This document shows, piece by piece, positions 17,075-25,472 of a stretch of DNA of 64,000 nucleotides (the first letter of the stretch is position 1; every line of letters starts with the position of its first letter). Below the pieces are notes generated by a model. The model worked only from the letters and a program-made list of their open reading frames with translations, was not told where the DNA came from and searched no databases. Origin of the DNA: Ilyobacter polytropus DSM 2926 (GTDB taxonomy: Bacteria > Fusobacteriota > Fusobacteriia > Fusobacteriales > Fusobacteriaceae). The position numbers were made by a program, and so were the translations under genes. Location: NCBI RefSeq assembly GCF_000165505.1, contig NC_014632.1, positions 1,674,001 through 1,738,000 of the forward strand, read 5' to 3'.

Positions 17075-18100
17075 TCAATTCTTATTCAGGATTTTACAAG
17101 AATTTCTTATTAATAACTCTCCCTCTAGTTTAATATTAACCATTTTTTCTGTTTTTTTCTCTATTCTATCTACCATCTCTTTAACAGTATAGTCCACCAA
17201 CTCCCTAATAGGTTGTTTGTACGTAGTCAAATTATAATTGATATTCCCTGCCTCATCAATATCATCAAAACCCACAACTGAAATATCTTCAGGAATTCTG
17301 ATAGAAGTTTTATTTTTTATATAATCAATCACTCCAAGTGCTATTGAGTCTGATGCACAAAATATACTGTCAATATTTTTATGGGAATTAATCAGTTTTT
17401 CTGCTGACTGAAATCCCGATTCATAACTAAATTCTCCCTGGATTTTGGTATAACTCATATTTTTAATTTTTAAAAAATCTGAAAATCCTGCCTCTCTTCC
17501 CTTGTTGGTTGAAGAATTCTCATTTCCTGAAATATAAGCTATTTTTTTTAAACCATTTTCATAGAGAAGTTCCGCTATTTTTTTGCCGCCCAGATAATTG
17601 TCACAAACTATAGAACTCAGTTTGTGCTCCTCATGGTTGATTCTGTTAAACATGAAAATAGGTATTTGATATCTTGTGCACCACTCTAAATATTCATCAC
17701 TCAAAATTGCATTTGTGATTATTAACCCGGCAACTTGATATTCTAGAGCCTTCTTTAACTTATTTTCCATATTCTCAGATTCTTCCACATTGAAAATCAT
17801 CAAATTATAGCCCCTCTCCTGGAATGTTTCAGCAAACATTCCAAGGGCCTTCATATAATATGAGTTTTTAAAATCATTTATCTCTATACCAATTATTTTA
17901 GTGGATTTTTCCTTTAATGACCTAGCTATCAAGCTTGGTCTGTAGCCTAGTTCATTGGCTGCTTTTGTTACCTTGTTTCTTGTCTCCTTTGAGATCAAAT
18001 TGGAATTTTCACTGAATACTCTCGAAACTGTAGACTGAGAAACTCCTGCTAGTTTTGCAACATCTTTTGAAGAAATTCTTTTACCTGGATCTTTCATCAT
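17075..18100 (-). CDS. LacI-family transcriptional regulator
   Basis: A 341-residue protein. The N-terminal LacI helix-turn-helix with hinge is typical: SSKDVAKLAGVSQSTVSRVF (residues of about 9-28) then NELGYRPSLIARSL. The rest is a periplasmic-binding-protein-like sensor domain (KIIGIEINDF, ISGNENSSTNKGREAGF, VVGFDDIDEAG). Start set at the ATG at 18100, which has AAGGGGAUG at good spacing; the ATG at 18121 lies upstream of that site. It lies downstream of the sodium:solute symporter and upstream of the YczE/SnoaL genes. The 22-bp perfect palindrome at 19807-19828 is its best operator candidate. Confidence 0.92.
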   Translation of the reverse strand: MMKDPGKRISSKDVAKLAGVSQSTVSRVFSENSNLISKETRNKVTKAANELGYRPSLIARSLKEKSTKIIGIEINDFKNSYYMKALGMFAETFQERGYNLMIFNVEESENMENKLKKALEYQVAGLIITNAILSDEYLEWCTRYQIPIFMFNRINHEEHKLSSIVCDNYLGGKKIAELLYENGLKKIAYISGNENSSTNKGREAGFSDFLKIKNMSYTKIQGEFSYESGFQSAEKLINSHKNIDSIFCASDSIALGVIDYIKNKTSIRIPEDISVVGFDDIDEAGNINYNLTTYKQPIRELVDYTVKEMVDRIEKKTEKMVNIKLEGELLIRNSCKILNKN

Positions 18101-18236
18101 TATACATCCCCTTAAGATCATTCAAATTATAAGATAATTAGTTGTTAATCTCTTTGAAATGACCTACTGTTATTTTATCTTAAAGGTTTATTATCATCAA
18201 GAAAATGTATTGGGATAAAAAGAAAATCAACAAAGT

Positions 18237-19778
18237 TCATGTATATTTATCCATTTTAAGTGGTACTATTGATACGCCGTCTTCTTCTACAAGACCGCTA
18301 TCTAAAAGTTTTTTTCTAAGGCCGAGTACGGTGTATTCTTTGATCTCTTCTTCAGTTTTTGATGAAGGCAGAATCAGGCTCAATAGATATCCTACACTGT
18401 ATGTTGATACCAGTCCCACTGCTGGCTTCCATATCCAGCTTGCCCCTGCGTACTTTCCAAACATTAATGTGATAAAAAATCCTAAGACTACTCCTCCTGT
18501 TACCCCTTTGTCATTTGCCTTTGTGGTAAACAAAGCAAGGAAAAATGCCCCACACATAGGTCCCGATATATAGGAAATATAACTACCTACCGTCTCAAGA
18601 ACTGATTTTGTCGTTCCAGAAAATCCAAGAAGCGTAAATATTATTATTACAACTCCCCATACTGCCGACACAGTCATAGACATTTTAAGAGAAGCTTCCT
18701 GATGATCTTTTGAAAAAAATCTTTCATAGATATCTTTTACAAATACTGTTGACATGGAGTTTAGCAATGAGTCAATACTAGACATGGCCGCTGCAAAAGC
18801 CCCTGCAATTACAAGACCTACAACCCCAACTGGAAGATGATTTACTATAAAGTCTATCATTATATCATTTGAACTTGTAAATTCTTTCCCCTTATAAAAT
18901 ACAAACAACAGAATTCCTATAGTTAAAAATAAAAAGTATAAGATGTTCATAATAAAGGCACTTACCATAAATGAATTTTTTACACCTCTTATAGATTTTG
19001 CTGTAAGTATCCTCTGTACCTGCCCCTGATCAAATCCAAAGTAACGAATCCACATGATAGTTCCTCCAAAAAGTGACGCCCAGAATGCATTTGTCTTGGA
19101 GATATCCAATGAGAAATCAAGTGCTGCCAGCTTCCCTGATTCTTTTGCCACAGCAATTGTTTCAAAGAATCCCATACCAATTCCCTTTAAAATCAGTCCT
19201 ATCGAGAAAATAAGTCCACACCACATAATAACCATCTGTACAGCATCTGTCCAGATAACGGCTTTTATTCCACCAAGAAGGGTGTAGATTATCGAAGACA
19301 ACACAACAATTGGAACTATAAGTTTTAGATCCCAACCTGTGATTCTCTGCAAAATCAAAGCTGGAACAAAAACCATAGAGCTAATTTGAATTATAGAATT
19401 GACAAGAAATCCTATTACTGTAAGCATTCTAGAACTTATCCCCAATCTTTTTTCAACGTACTCATAAATCGATGTTAGTTTGAGATGATATAAAACTGGT
19501 ATAGTAGTATATACCACAAAAAATATAGCTAGAGGTACACCTATGTTTACCATAAATGGAGCTATCCCTGCGTTATAGGCCCACCCTGGAGCTCCTACGA
19601 AACTGTTTGCACTGATCATTGTAGCTGCTACTGAAAGTCCTATTGGTAACCAAGGCATAGATCTTCCAGCTAAAAAGTAGTCCTCCTGATCCTTATTTTC
19701 CTTCCCTAAAAACCACCCAATTACAAGTAAACCTAAAATGTAAATAATAATAATTGCCGAGTCAATCTTTGAAATCAT
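18237..19778 (-). CDS. Sodium:solute symporter (SSS family)
   Basis: A 513-residue protein with about 13 membrane segments. SSS hallmarks are YFLAGRSMPWLPIGLSVAAT, the sodium-site helix with AATMISANSFVG, GGIKAVIWTDAVQM, and AGAFAAAMSSIDSLLNS. Members take up sugars, carboxylates, amino acids or sialic acid with sodium; the substrate is not evident. Being the first gene of a LacI-controlled set that also encodes SnoaL-like enzymes, it probably imports the compound they act on. The ATG follows GGGGGGATTTT. The 22-bp palindrome lies 29 bases upstream of the start. Confidence 0.9.
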   Translation of the reverse strand: MISKIDSAIIIIYILGLLVIGWFLGKENKDQEDYFLAGRSMPWLPIGLSVAATMISANSFVGAPGWAYNAGIAPFMVNIGVPLAIFFVVYTTIPVLYHLKLTSIYEYVEKRLGISSRMLTVIGFLVNSIIQISSMVFVPALILQRITGWDLKLIVPIVVLSSIIYTLLGGIKAVIWTDAVQMVIMWCGLIFSIGLILKGIGMGFFETIAVAKESGKLAALDFSLDISKTNAFWASLFGGTIMWIRYFGFDQGQVQRILTAKSIRGVKNSFMVSAFIMNILYFLFLTIGILLFVFYKGKEFTSSNDIMIDFIVNHLPVGVVGLVIAGAFAAAMSSIDSLLNSMSTVFVKDIYERFFSKDHQEASLKMSMTVSAVWGVVIIIFTLLGFSGTTKSVLETVGSYISYISGPMCGAFFLALFTTKANDKGVTGGVVLGFFITLMFGKYAGASWIWKPAVGLVSTYSVGYLLSLILPSSKTEEEIKEYTVLGLRKKLLDSGLVEEDGVSIVPLKMDKYT

Positions 19779-19806
19779 AAAATCCCCCCTGTAAATTTAG
19801 TCAACA

Positions 19807-19828
19807 TTTATGCATACGTATGCATAAA
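19807..19828. promoter_or_regulatory. 22-bp perfect palindrome, putative LacI-family operator
   Basis: The half-site TTTATGCATAC is followed immediately by its exact reverse complement GTATGCATAAA, centred on CG. A CG-centred perfect palindrome is the classic LacI/GalR operator form. It lies just upstream of the symporter start and the LacI gene is the next gene in the operon, so auto-regulated repression of the whole set is the likely meaning. Confidence 0.8.
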
Positions 19829-20063
19829 TCTGTAAAAAAATATATATCATGCCCCCCCTAAGGCTTTTTAATGAAAATAATGAACTCTGCATTTCTTCAT
19901 ATTTTTAAATATTTTTTAATTTCAGCTATTATAGTTGATAAAGCAGGGTCTGTCAATTTATTTTTTATATGATTTTTTGATTAATCATTGATCCTATTTA
20001 ACTTATGTTATTTTGATGAGTTTTAGTATCAAATTTTTGGACATTTTCAAAACAAATAAAAAA

Positions 20064-20132
20064 GGTACAGGGAAATATCTTCCCTATACCCAGAATAATT
20101 GAAAAGGATAAATTTAATTATCCTTTTCAATT
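20064..20132 (-). terminator. Two tandem terminator hairpins after the flavocytochrome-like gene
   Basis: Hairpin A: GGTATAGGGAA / TTCCCTGTACC on the minus strand followed by TTTTTT (20064-20090). Hairpin B: a 15-bp perfect stem AATTGAAAAGGATAA with its complement (20097-20132). B lies nearer the stop codon; both are read after the gene at 20139-21851. Confidence 0.85.
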
Positions 20133-20138
20133 TTTCAT

Positions 20139-21851
20139 TTAATCATTCATTATATTCTCTCCGGCTCTTTTTCCGAATACAAGTATGTCTGTAATGGCAT
20201 TTCCCCCGAGTCTGTTGGTTCCGTGTATTCCTCCTACTATCTCACCTGCTGCAAATAGTCCCGGAATTGGCCTTTTCTCTATATCCATGACATGGTTCTT
20301 GTCATCAACTGTAACTCCACCCATTGTGTGGTGTACTGCCGGAGCCACGGCCTGTATATAATAAGGTCCCTCTTGTATCGGAAGAAGGTCTCCTCTTCTA
20401 GAAAACTCTTCATCCTTTCCTGAAGCGACAAAACCATTGTATCTTTCTAAAGTTTCCACTATAGCTTCTGTATCTATGCCCATAAAATCACCACACTCTT
20501 TCAAGTCTCCCTGGCAGAAAAGGTTTTCTCTTTTTAGGGCAGCCACCTCTGTTTTGCAAGACTGGGTTCTGTTGGCAACTTTTTCTATCTCCTGTCCCCA
20601 GAGAAGGTAAGCTACTCCGCCTTCCTGAGAAAGAATCCCATTAGAAACTACATCTCTTCTTTCAAGCTCCTCTACAAATCTTTTACCCTGTTTATTTATA
20701 AGGATGGCTCCGTCAAATCTAGATCCGCCCACATGAGAAAGGGCTCCTGTCCTTGGATTTGAGATTGGGAAGGTCTGAATATAGTCCATGTGCACAAATC
20801 CAGCCTGTACTTCTTCACACATAACATGACCGTCTCCGGTTATTCCACTCTGATTTGTAGTCTTGTATCTTTCATCTAATTCAGGATTATATTTTTTCCT
20901 CATCTCTATATTTCCAGAGAATCCACCAGTTGTCATTATGACTCCTTTACTTCCCATGAAGTTTACCTTAGATCCCCCTATACTGGCAGTTATTCCCTCT
21001 ACTCTAGAATCTTTTACTATAAACTTCTCGGCCTTGACACCTGTTCTTATGTCAACTCCTAGAGATAAGGCTTTCTTTTTTAATTTTGTGATAAGCTCTA
21101 CTGCATATTTCCCCTTGAAAACTGCAGCTCTAGGAACACTGTGTCCTCCAAAATGTATAAGTTCCCCTTCCTTAAATTTTACGCCTACCTCTTCTTTTAG
21201 CCATTCATAGGTAGGTAAAGCATTTTCACTCAATATCTTTAAAAGTTCCTGATTATTCTCTCCGTCTCCTCCAGTAAGGGCATCATTAAAGTAGATTTCA
21301 TGTGAATCATTTAACTTTTTTAGCCTCTGAGCAGCATTTCCAGGTATATTGACTCCACCCATAGACACTAGAGTGTTTCCTCCGACTGCCGCTGTTTTTT
21401 CAAGGACTACTACACTAGCTCCCTTTTTGGCAGCAGATATAGAGGCAGCAAGTCCAGCTCCTCCTGCTCCTACTATTACCACATCAAATTCTTCTTTTTC
21501 CTTTAGTATATTTTTACCCACTGCTATCTTCTCTAGATTTTCCGACTGTAGGATCTCATTTTCTAGAGTTTCTATATCTCCACCAGCTTCAACCAGGGCA
21601 TTTTTAACAGCTTCTCTTATTCCTCTTGAGCTCACAGAACACCCTGATACATTTGGTACCAGTATGGAGTTTTTTTCTATGATTTTACTGGGCACGTTGT
21701 CAAAGGCCGGATCTGAGATCACCGGAGTTTCGTTGTGCTCTAAAAAATCAATTTTAGAAATTTTCCCATCTTTTATATCTAGAGATAATTTTATATCTCC
21801 GCCATATCCTATTCCACTTCCATAAAACTTTCCATCATTTAATTTCTTCAA
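20139..21851 (-). CDS. FMN-binding/FAD-dependent reductase, fumarate-reductase (flavocytochrome c/UrdA)-like
   Basis: A 570-residue flavoprotein. Residues of about 5-90 form an FMN_bind domain. From about residue 125 a FAD_binding_2 domain follows (VVIVGAGGAGLAASISAAKKG, GGNTLVSMGGVN, HTMGGVTVDD, and GTNRLGGNAITDILVFG at the end). Such enzymes reduce fumarate, urocanate, acrylates or related enoates. The flavinylation site, usually S/T-G-A-T, reads SGCS (69-72), so covalent FMN would need Ser72. No signal peptide is visible. Start is TTG at 21851 with GGAGGTAGAAG in front. A short inverted repeat (TACG-N4-CGTA, 21868-21879) precedes it. Confidence 0.88.
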   Translation of the reverse strand: MKKLNDGKFYGSGIGYGGDIKLSLDIKDGKISKIDFLEHNETPVISDPAFDNVPSKIIEKNSILVPNVSGCSVSSRGIREAVKNALVEAGGDIETLENEILQSENLEKIAVGKNILKEKEEFDVVIVGAGGAGLAASISAAKKGASVVVLEKTAAVGGNTLVSMGGVNIPGNAAQRLKKLNDSHEIYFNDALTGGDGENNQELLKILSENALPTYEWLKEEVGVKFKEGELIHFGGHSVPRAAVFKGKYAVELITKLKKKALSLGVDIRTGVKAEKFIVKDSRVEGITASIGGSKVNFMGSKGVIMTTGGFSGNIEMRKKYNPELDERYKTTNQSGITGDGHVMCEEVQAGFVHMDYIQTFPISNPRTGALSHVGGSRFDGAILINKQGKRFVEELERRDVVSNGILSQEGGVAYLLWGQEIEKVANRTQSCKTEVAALKRENLFCQGDLKECGDFMGIDTEAIVETLERYNGFVASGKDEEFSRRGDLLPIQEGPYYIQAVAPAVHHTMGGVTVDDKNHVMDIEKRPIPGLFAAGEIVGGIHGTNRLGGNAITDILVFGKRAGENIMND

Positions 21852-21867
21852 CTTCTACCTCCAAAAG

Positions 21868-21879
21868 TACGATTACGTA
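21868..21879. promoter_or_regulatory. Short inverted repeat upstream of the flavoprotein start
   Basis: TACG-ATTA-CGTA, directly upstream of the ribosome binding site of the flavoprotein gene. It is small and could be chance; it may be an operator half-copy. No known regulator match is claimed. Confidence 0.3.
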
Positions 21880-22004
21880 TTATTTTGAAGGCCATTATAT
21901 ATTTTTTTACAAACTTTGTCAATTTATATCAAACATTTTTGTTTTAAAATTTAAAAAGTTTGCACCGGTAATTTAAATTTTAAAGTTTTCAATCTATTTA
22001 TAGA

Positions 22005-23483
22005 TTAAGCCTGTTGTTTTTCATCTGTAGAATTTATGGTTTCTAGTGCCTTGGTGATATAGTTTTCGATTTCCTCTGAGCTTTCTCCTAGAATATAGAG
22101 CTCATCCCCTGTTTCTATTACGGTATCTCCCTTAGGAAGTATATGCTTTCCTTTTCTGTTTATGAGGATGAGAAGAATGTCCTTAGGCAGTCCGATTTCA
22201 CTAATTTTCTTTTCTGCCACTTCTCCTTCATTTCTTACTTTTACCTTAACAAGACTTTCCTCAAAATACTCTAAGTTTTCTAAATCACCCTTTTCAAAAA
22301 CTTTACTTTTAGTCTCTTTTAATCCCAGATAACTAGAAGCAAAGGGAAGGGTCATCCCCTGAAAAATCACAGAAAGAAGAACCACGAAAAAAACTAAATT
22401 GAATATGAGTTCTGCATTAACTATCCCCTCTACCAGGGGAAAGGTTGCAAAAACTATGGGAACCGCACCTTTAAGGCCTCCCCAGGCTATAAAAAGTTTT
22501 TCTCTCTTATCAAGTCCGCTTTTAGAAAGAGTTATAAAAACACTTAGGGGTCTGGCCAGAAATATAAGCACCAATGACACTGCTAAGCCTAGCTTCCATA
22601 TGGCTAAAAATCTACTTGGGAAAACCAAAATCCCTAACATGACGAACATCCCTACTTCTACCATCCATGAAAGGGACCCGAAAAAACGCCCCATATTCCT
22701 CTTGTAACTCAATCTAGTATTTCCAAGAGTTATTCCTAAAATATAGATGGCCATAAAACCGTTTCCCTTTAAGATATTTGTAAATCCATAGGTAAAAAGT
22801 ATCGACCCAAGTATAATCAGCTGATGGAGTTCCTGCATTTTTATTTCAAATTTATTGATAAATTTAACTGTTAGCTTAGAAAAAATAAATCCCGCCACGG
22901 CTCCCACCAGTATCTGAAGGGATAGAAATACCAAACCTTGAATAATACCTATGTTTCCTAATTTTATTATATTTATAAGAAGAATTATAATGACGTTGGC
23001 CATGGGGTCATTGGTTCCTGACTCAAGTTTCAATATCCCTCTTACCTTGTCTTTGATATTGAGCCCACCAAATGACAGTATCGACATCACTGCAGAGGCA
23101 TCTGTAGAAGAAACTATCGCCCCAAAAAGAAGTGCACCAAAAAAGTCAAAGGGAGTAAAAAAATATATGGGCACAGCTACTAAAACGGTATTGAAAAATA
23201 CTCCTGCAAAAGCAAGAGCCAGACCCTCTTTTTTTACTGCTGACACCTCTTTTATATCTGTATTATAGGCTCCTGAAAAAAGAATAATACAAAGTGCCAG
23301 ATTCCCAATAAACTGGGCTAGTCCTGCATTGTCAAATTCTATTCCCCCAAAACCTTCTGAGCCTGCAAGCATCCCCACTCCTAGATATATTATCAAGGTG
23401 GGGATATTAAACTTCTTAGAAAGTTTCAGGGAATAGATACTAGAAAATATTAAAGCGGCTAAAATTATACAAACTTTTTCCAT
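22005..23483 (-). CDS. CPA1-type potassium/proton antiporter with C-terminal TrkA-C domain (NhaP2/CvrA-like)
   Basis: About 492 residues. The first 390 are a Na+/H+ exchanger-type membrane domain with 12 or so helices, including the essential GAIVSSTDASAVMSIL and SGTNDPMANVIIILL segments. After a linker, the C-terminal 80 residues are a TrkA-C (RCK-C) domain (KVRNEGEVAEKKISEIGLPKD region, ending GDELYILGESSEEIENY). The layout is that of NhaP2-type cation/proton antiporters. The ATG at 23483 is preferred, but a GTG two codons upstream (23489) lies closer to GAGGAG and is also possible. It is monocistronic. Confidence 0.9.
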   Translation of the reverse strand: MEKVCIILAALIFSSIYSLKLSKKFNIPTLIIYLGVGMLAGSEGFGGIEFDNAGLAQFIGNLALCIILFSGAYNTDIKEVSAVKKEGLALAFAGVFFNTVLVAVPIYFFTPFDFFGALLFGAIVSSTDASAVMSILSFGGLNIKDKVRGILKLESGTNDPMANVIIILLINIIKLGNIGIIQGLVFLSLQILVGAVAGFIFSKLTVKFINKFEIKMQELHQLIILGSILFTYGFTNILKGNGFMAIYILGITLGNTRLSYKRNMGRFFGSLSWMVEVGMFVMLGILVFPSRFLAIWKLGLAVSLVLIFLARPLSVFITLSKSGLDKREKLFIAWGGLKGAVPIVFATFPLVEGIVNAELIFNLVFFVVLLSVIFQGMTLPFASSYLGLKETKSKVFEKGDLENLEYFEESLVKVKVRNEGEVAEKKISEIGLPKDILLILINRKGKHILPKGDTVIETGDELYILGESSEEIENYITKALETINSTDEKQQA

Positions 23484-23689
23484 GGTCACAACTCTCCTCA
23501 GACTGAAACTAAAATGGCATTTTTTTATTTATAGAGCCATATTAATAACTTTACTTTATCCACACTTCTTTCAAAAAATCTTTGACTTCTTTGCCTCTAT
23601 AATAATACTCAAAGAATATTATTGCAATTTTTTTCAGATGATTGTATTTCTAATGTCGAAAAATATCAATTTATATCGAACAAAACTCA

Positions 23690-23721
23690 AAAAAAAGATC
23701 TAGACATTGAGACCAGATCTT
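23690..23721 (-). terminator. Terminator of the permease operon
   Basis: On the minus strand AAGATCT / AGATCTT with a 13-nt loop is followed by TTTTTTTT. Confidence 0.7.
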
Positions 23722-23755
23722 ATCTTAGCTTAAAGAAGAAAATTTACTACTCTTA

Positions 23756-24286
23756 CTATAAATTTTCTGCATTTATATATATCTTTTTTATCTCATCCTT
23801 AGGTATCAGATTTGAAACTATCCTGGCCATTATTATTATACCAAAAATATCTATTACCAACCTGCTAAAGGCAAATTTAGATCCTAAAGATGCCATTTCA
23901 AACAAAAACATAGGTATTTTGGTAGTGGACCAGGCCCCTAAGAATACTATTACGTTGCTGAATTTAACCCCTTTTTTCATGAATACCGCCGCCACAGGGA
24001 AAGCCCCGTATAAGGGTCCTGCCGCTGCAGACCCTATAAATAAAGCCAGTACAACTCCTTTTATTCCTGAATCTTCACCCATGTATTTAACCATAGTTTC
24101 CTTTGGAACCCAGTTATCCAAAAGTCCAAGCAATATAAATACAGGAGGGATTACAAGGACCATCTCCTTCAGGGAATAAACGGTTATTCCCACGGCTTTT
24201 ACTCCCATTTCATGATTCACAAAGAATAATGCAGTCAAAATCAAAAGTGTAATGGTAAAAAATTTATATCTTTTAATAAGTTTCAT
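23756..24286 (-). CDS. COG0701-type permease, second subunit of a two-gene permease
   Basis: A 176-residue protein with about four to five membrane segments. It resembles the C-terminal-half protein of the COG0701 permease family, with GLLDNWVPKETMVKYMGEDSGIKG (split) and GSAAAGPLYGAFPVAAVFMKKG. The family normally forms paired half-size permeases of unknown substrate (some are linked with metal or arsenic movement). Its ATG overlaps the upstream reading frame's end by the typical TAAAATG arrangement, so the two were co-translated. The upstream partner is frameshifted, so this subunit may lack a partner. Confidence 0.78.
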   Translation of the reverse strand: MKLIKRYKFFTITLLILTALFFVNHEMGVKAVGITVYSLKEMVLVIPPVFILLGLLDNWVPKETMVKYMGEDSGIKGVVLALFIGSAAAGPLYGAFPVAAVFMKKGVKFSNVIVFLGAWSTTKIPMFLFEMASLGSKFAFSRLVIDIFGIIIMARIVSNLIPKDEIKKIYINAENL

Positions 24287-24287
24287 T

Positions 24288-24760
24288 TTACACCACCACT
24301 ATTCCTATTATAAAAGCCACAACAAAGGAAAAAATAAAGGCCATTAAATTTCTAAAAATTGCCAGACGTTTACCAAAATATTCAACCTCCACAGGAAGGG
24401 TCACAAGACCTACCATCATGAGGGTGGATATAAAGGCTGCAACCTGCATATAGCCTGCTCCGTTTTCCAACAGTATAGAGGCTGTGGGAAAGGTATCAAA
24501 GTTACCGATCCTATTATTCCAGAGACTAAAACTCCAATCCATCCTGACTGATTACCTATAACCTTTGATATTGTTTCAGGGTTAAAAACTGCCAAAAGTA
24601 CTCCTACAAGAACTATTACTCCTAAAAATTGAGGAAGTATATTTTCAAAAGACTTCAACGCTTTTTTTAGAGATTTTTTAGTCTTATTTTTATCTTTAAA
24701 ATATGAAAGAGTTAAAAGAAACAAAGTTACACCATATAAAGCTAAATTCAAAGATTTCAC
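24288..24760 (-). pseudogene. COG0701-type permease, first subunit, disrupted by a small deletion/frameshift
   Basis: Two overlapping reading frames together make one permease. The upstream frame (24760 to about 24500) reads through WIGVLVSGIIGSVTLIP and then turns to nonsense. The other frame (about 24505-24288) takes over at FPTASILLENGAGYMQVAAF and continues to the end. The junction ATACC|TTTCCCACAGCC changes frame exactly where family members usually carry a Gly-Phe-x-Ala segment between LIP and FP. A loss of about 13 bases would explain both the missing residues and the frame change. Start is GTG at 24760 or TTG at 24751. Sequencing error or real inactivation are both possible. Confidence 0.8.
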
Positions 24761-24797
24761 CGCCTTTAAGTTATATATTAGATAGGTTCACAAACAA

Positions 24798-25304
24798 TTA
24801 TTTATTTTTCGTCTTTATCTGATTTATAAGTCCGGCAATGTTCCCTGCATGACATAGCTCCCCACAGTAAACTCTTGGTTTCATAAGTATCCCCATTGTA
24901 ATGGCCAATATACTAGTGGCTACAAAACCCATATACATGGCAGATCCCAGCTGATATATATTCTGGGATTTTACAATACCAGAAACCACTTTCACAGTCA
25001 AAAGTAAGGTAAAGCCGTACCTGGTGATCTTGTTTGTTATAAATTTCGGTGTTTTGTACCCCATACTAAACCTAGTCAAAATTTTCTGAAGACCTCCACC
25101 TCTAGGACAAAAATAAGCACAGTGAGGTTTTCCCTTGCTGAATATCGATAAGATTACCGCCATAGACATGGAAACAAGTCCTAAAATACCAAATCTTATA
25201 TCAAAAATTGGCAGTATCCACATAAGTAAAAATATTATCCAGGTATAATTTTCATAAAAATTCTTTTTCTTTTTGGATGATTTAATCAATTGCTTTGAAA
25301 ACAC
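24798..25304 (-). CDS. Membrane-bound 4Fe-4S protein, NapH/CcoG-like, short
   Basis: A 168-residue protein with about four membrane segments. It has two cysteine pairs at membrane borders: CAYFCPRGG (about residue 62) and CGELCHAGNIAGLI near the C-terminus. These match the paired C-x3-C-P motifs of NapH/NosR-type quinol-oxidising Fe-S proteins, but the ferredoxin-like C-terminal domain is missing. It may pass electrons between quinones and the flavoprotein encoded upstream (25473-26912). The start is GTG at 25304, preceded by GGAGGTGAC. Confidence 0.72.
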   Translation of the reverse strand: MFSKQLIKSSKKKKNFYENYTWIIFLLMWILPIFDIRFGILGLVSMSMAVILSIFSKGKPHCAYFCPRGGGLQKILTRFSMGYKTPKFITNKITRYGFTLLLTVKVVSGIVKSQNIYQLGSAMYMGFVATSILAITMGILMKPRVYCGELCHAGNIAGLINQIKTKNK

Positions 25305-25472
25305 CCAGTCACCTCCATGATTTTAAAAAATTATATATAAGCTTGTTATAAAATAATTATATTATAATTTACTTATATAATACATCGATTTTTTCTCAAA
25401 GTCAATTTTTTAGGCTACTATTTTAAAATTTTAAATAAAAACATGTTTTGACTGAATGTTTCAAATAATTAT

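Larger units (their letters stand above)
19779..20138. other. Regulatory stretch between flavoprotein and symporter genes
   Basis: About 360 bases. It holds the symporter upstream region with the LacI-type palindrome, a GATATATATTTTTTT stretch that could supply a -10 element on the minus strand (about 19840), A/T-rich sequence, and the tandem terminators of the flavoprotein gene. Confidence 0.6.
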
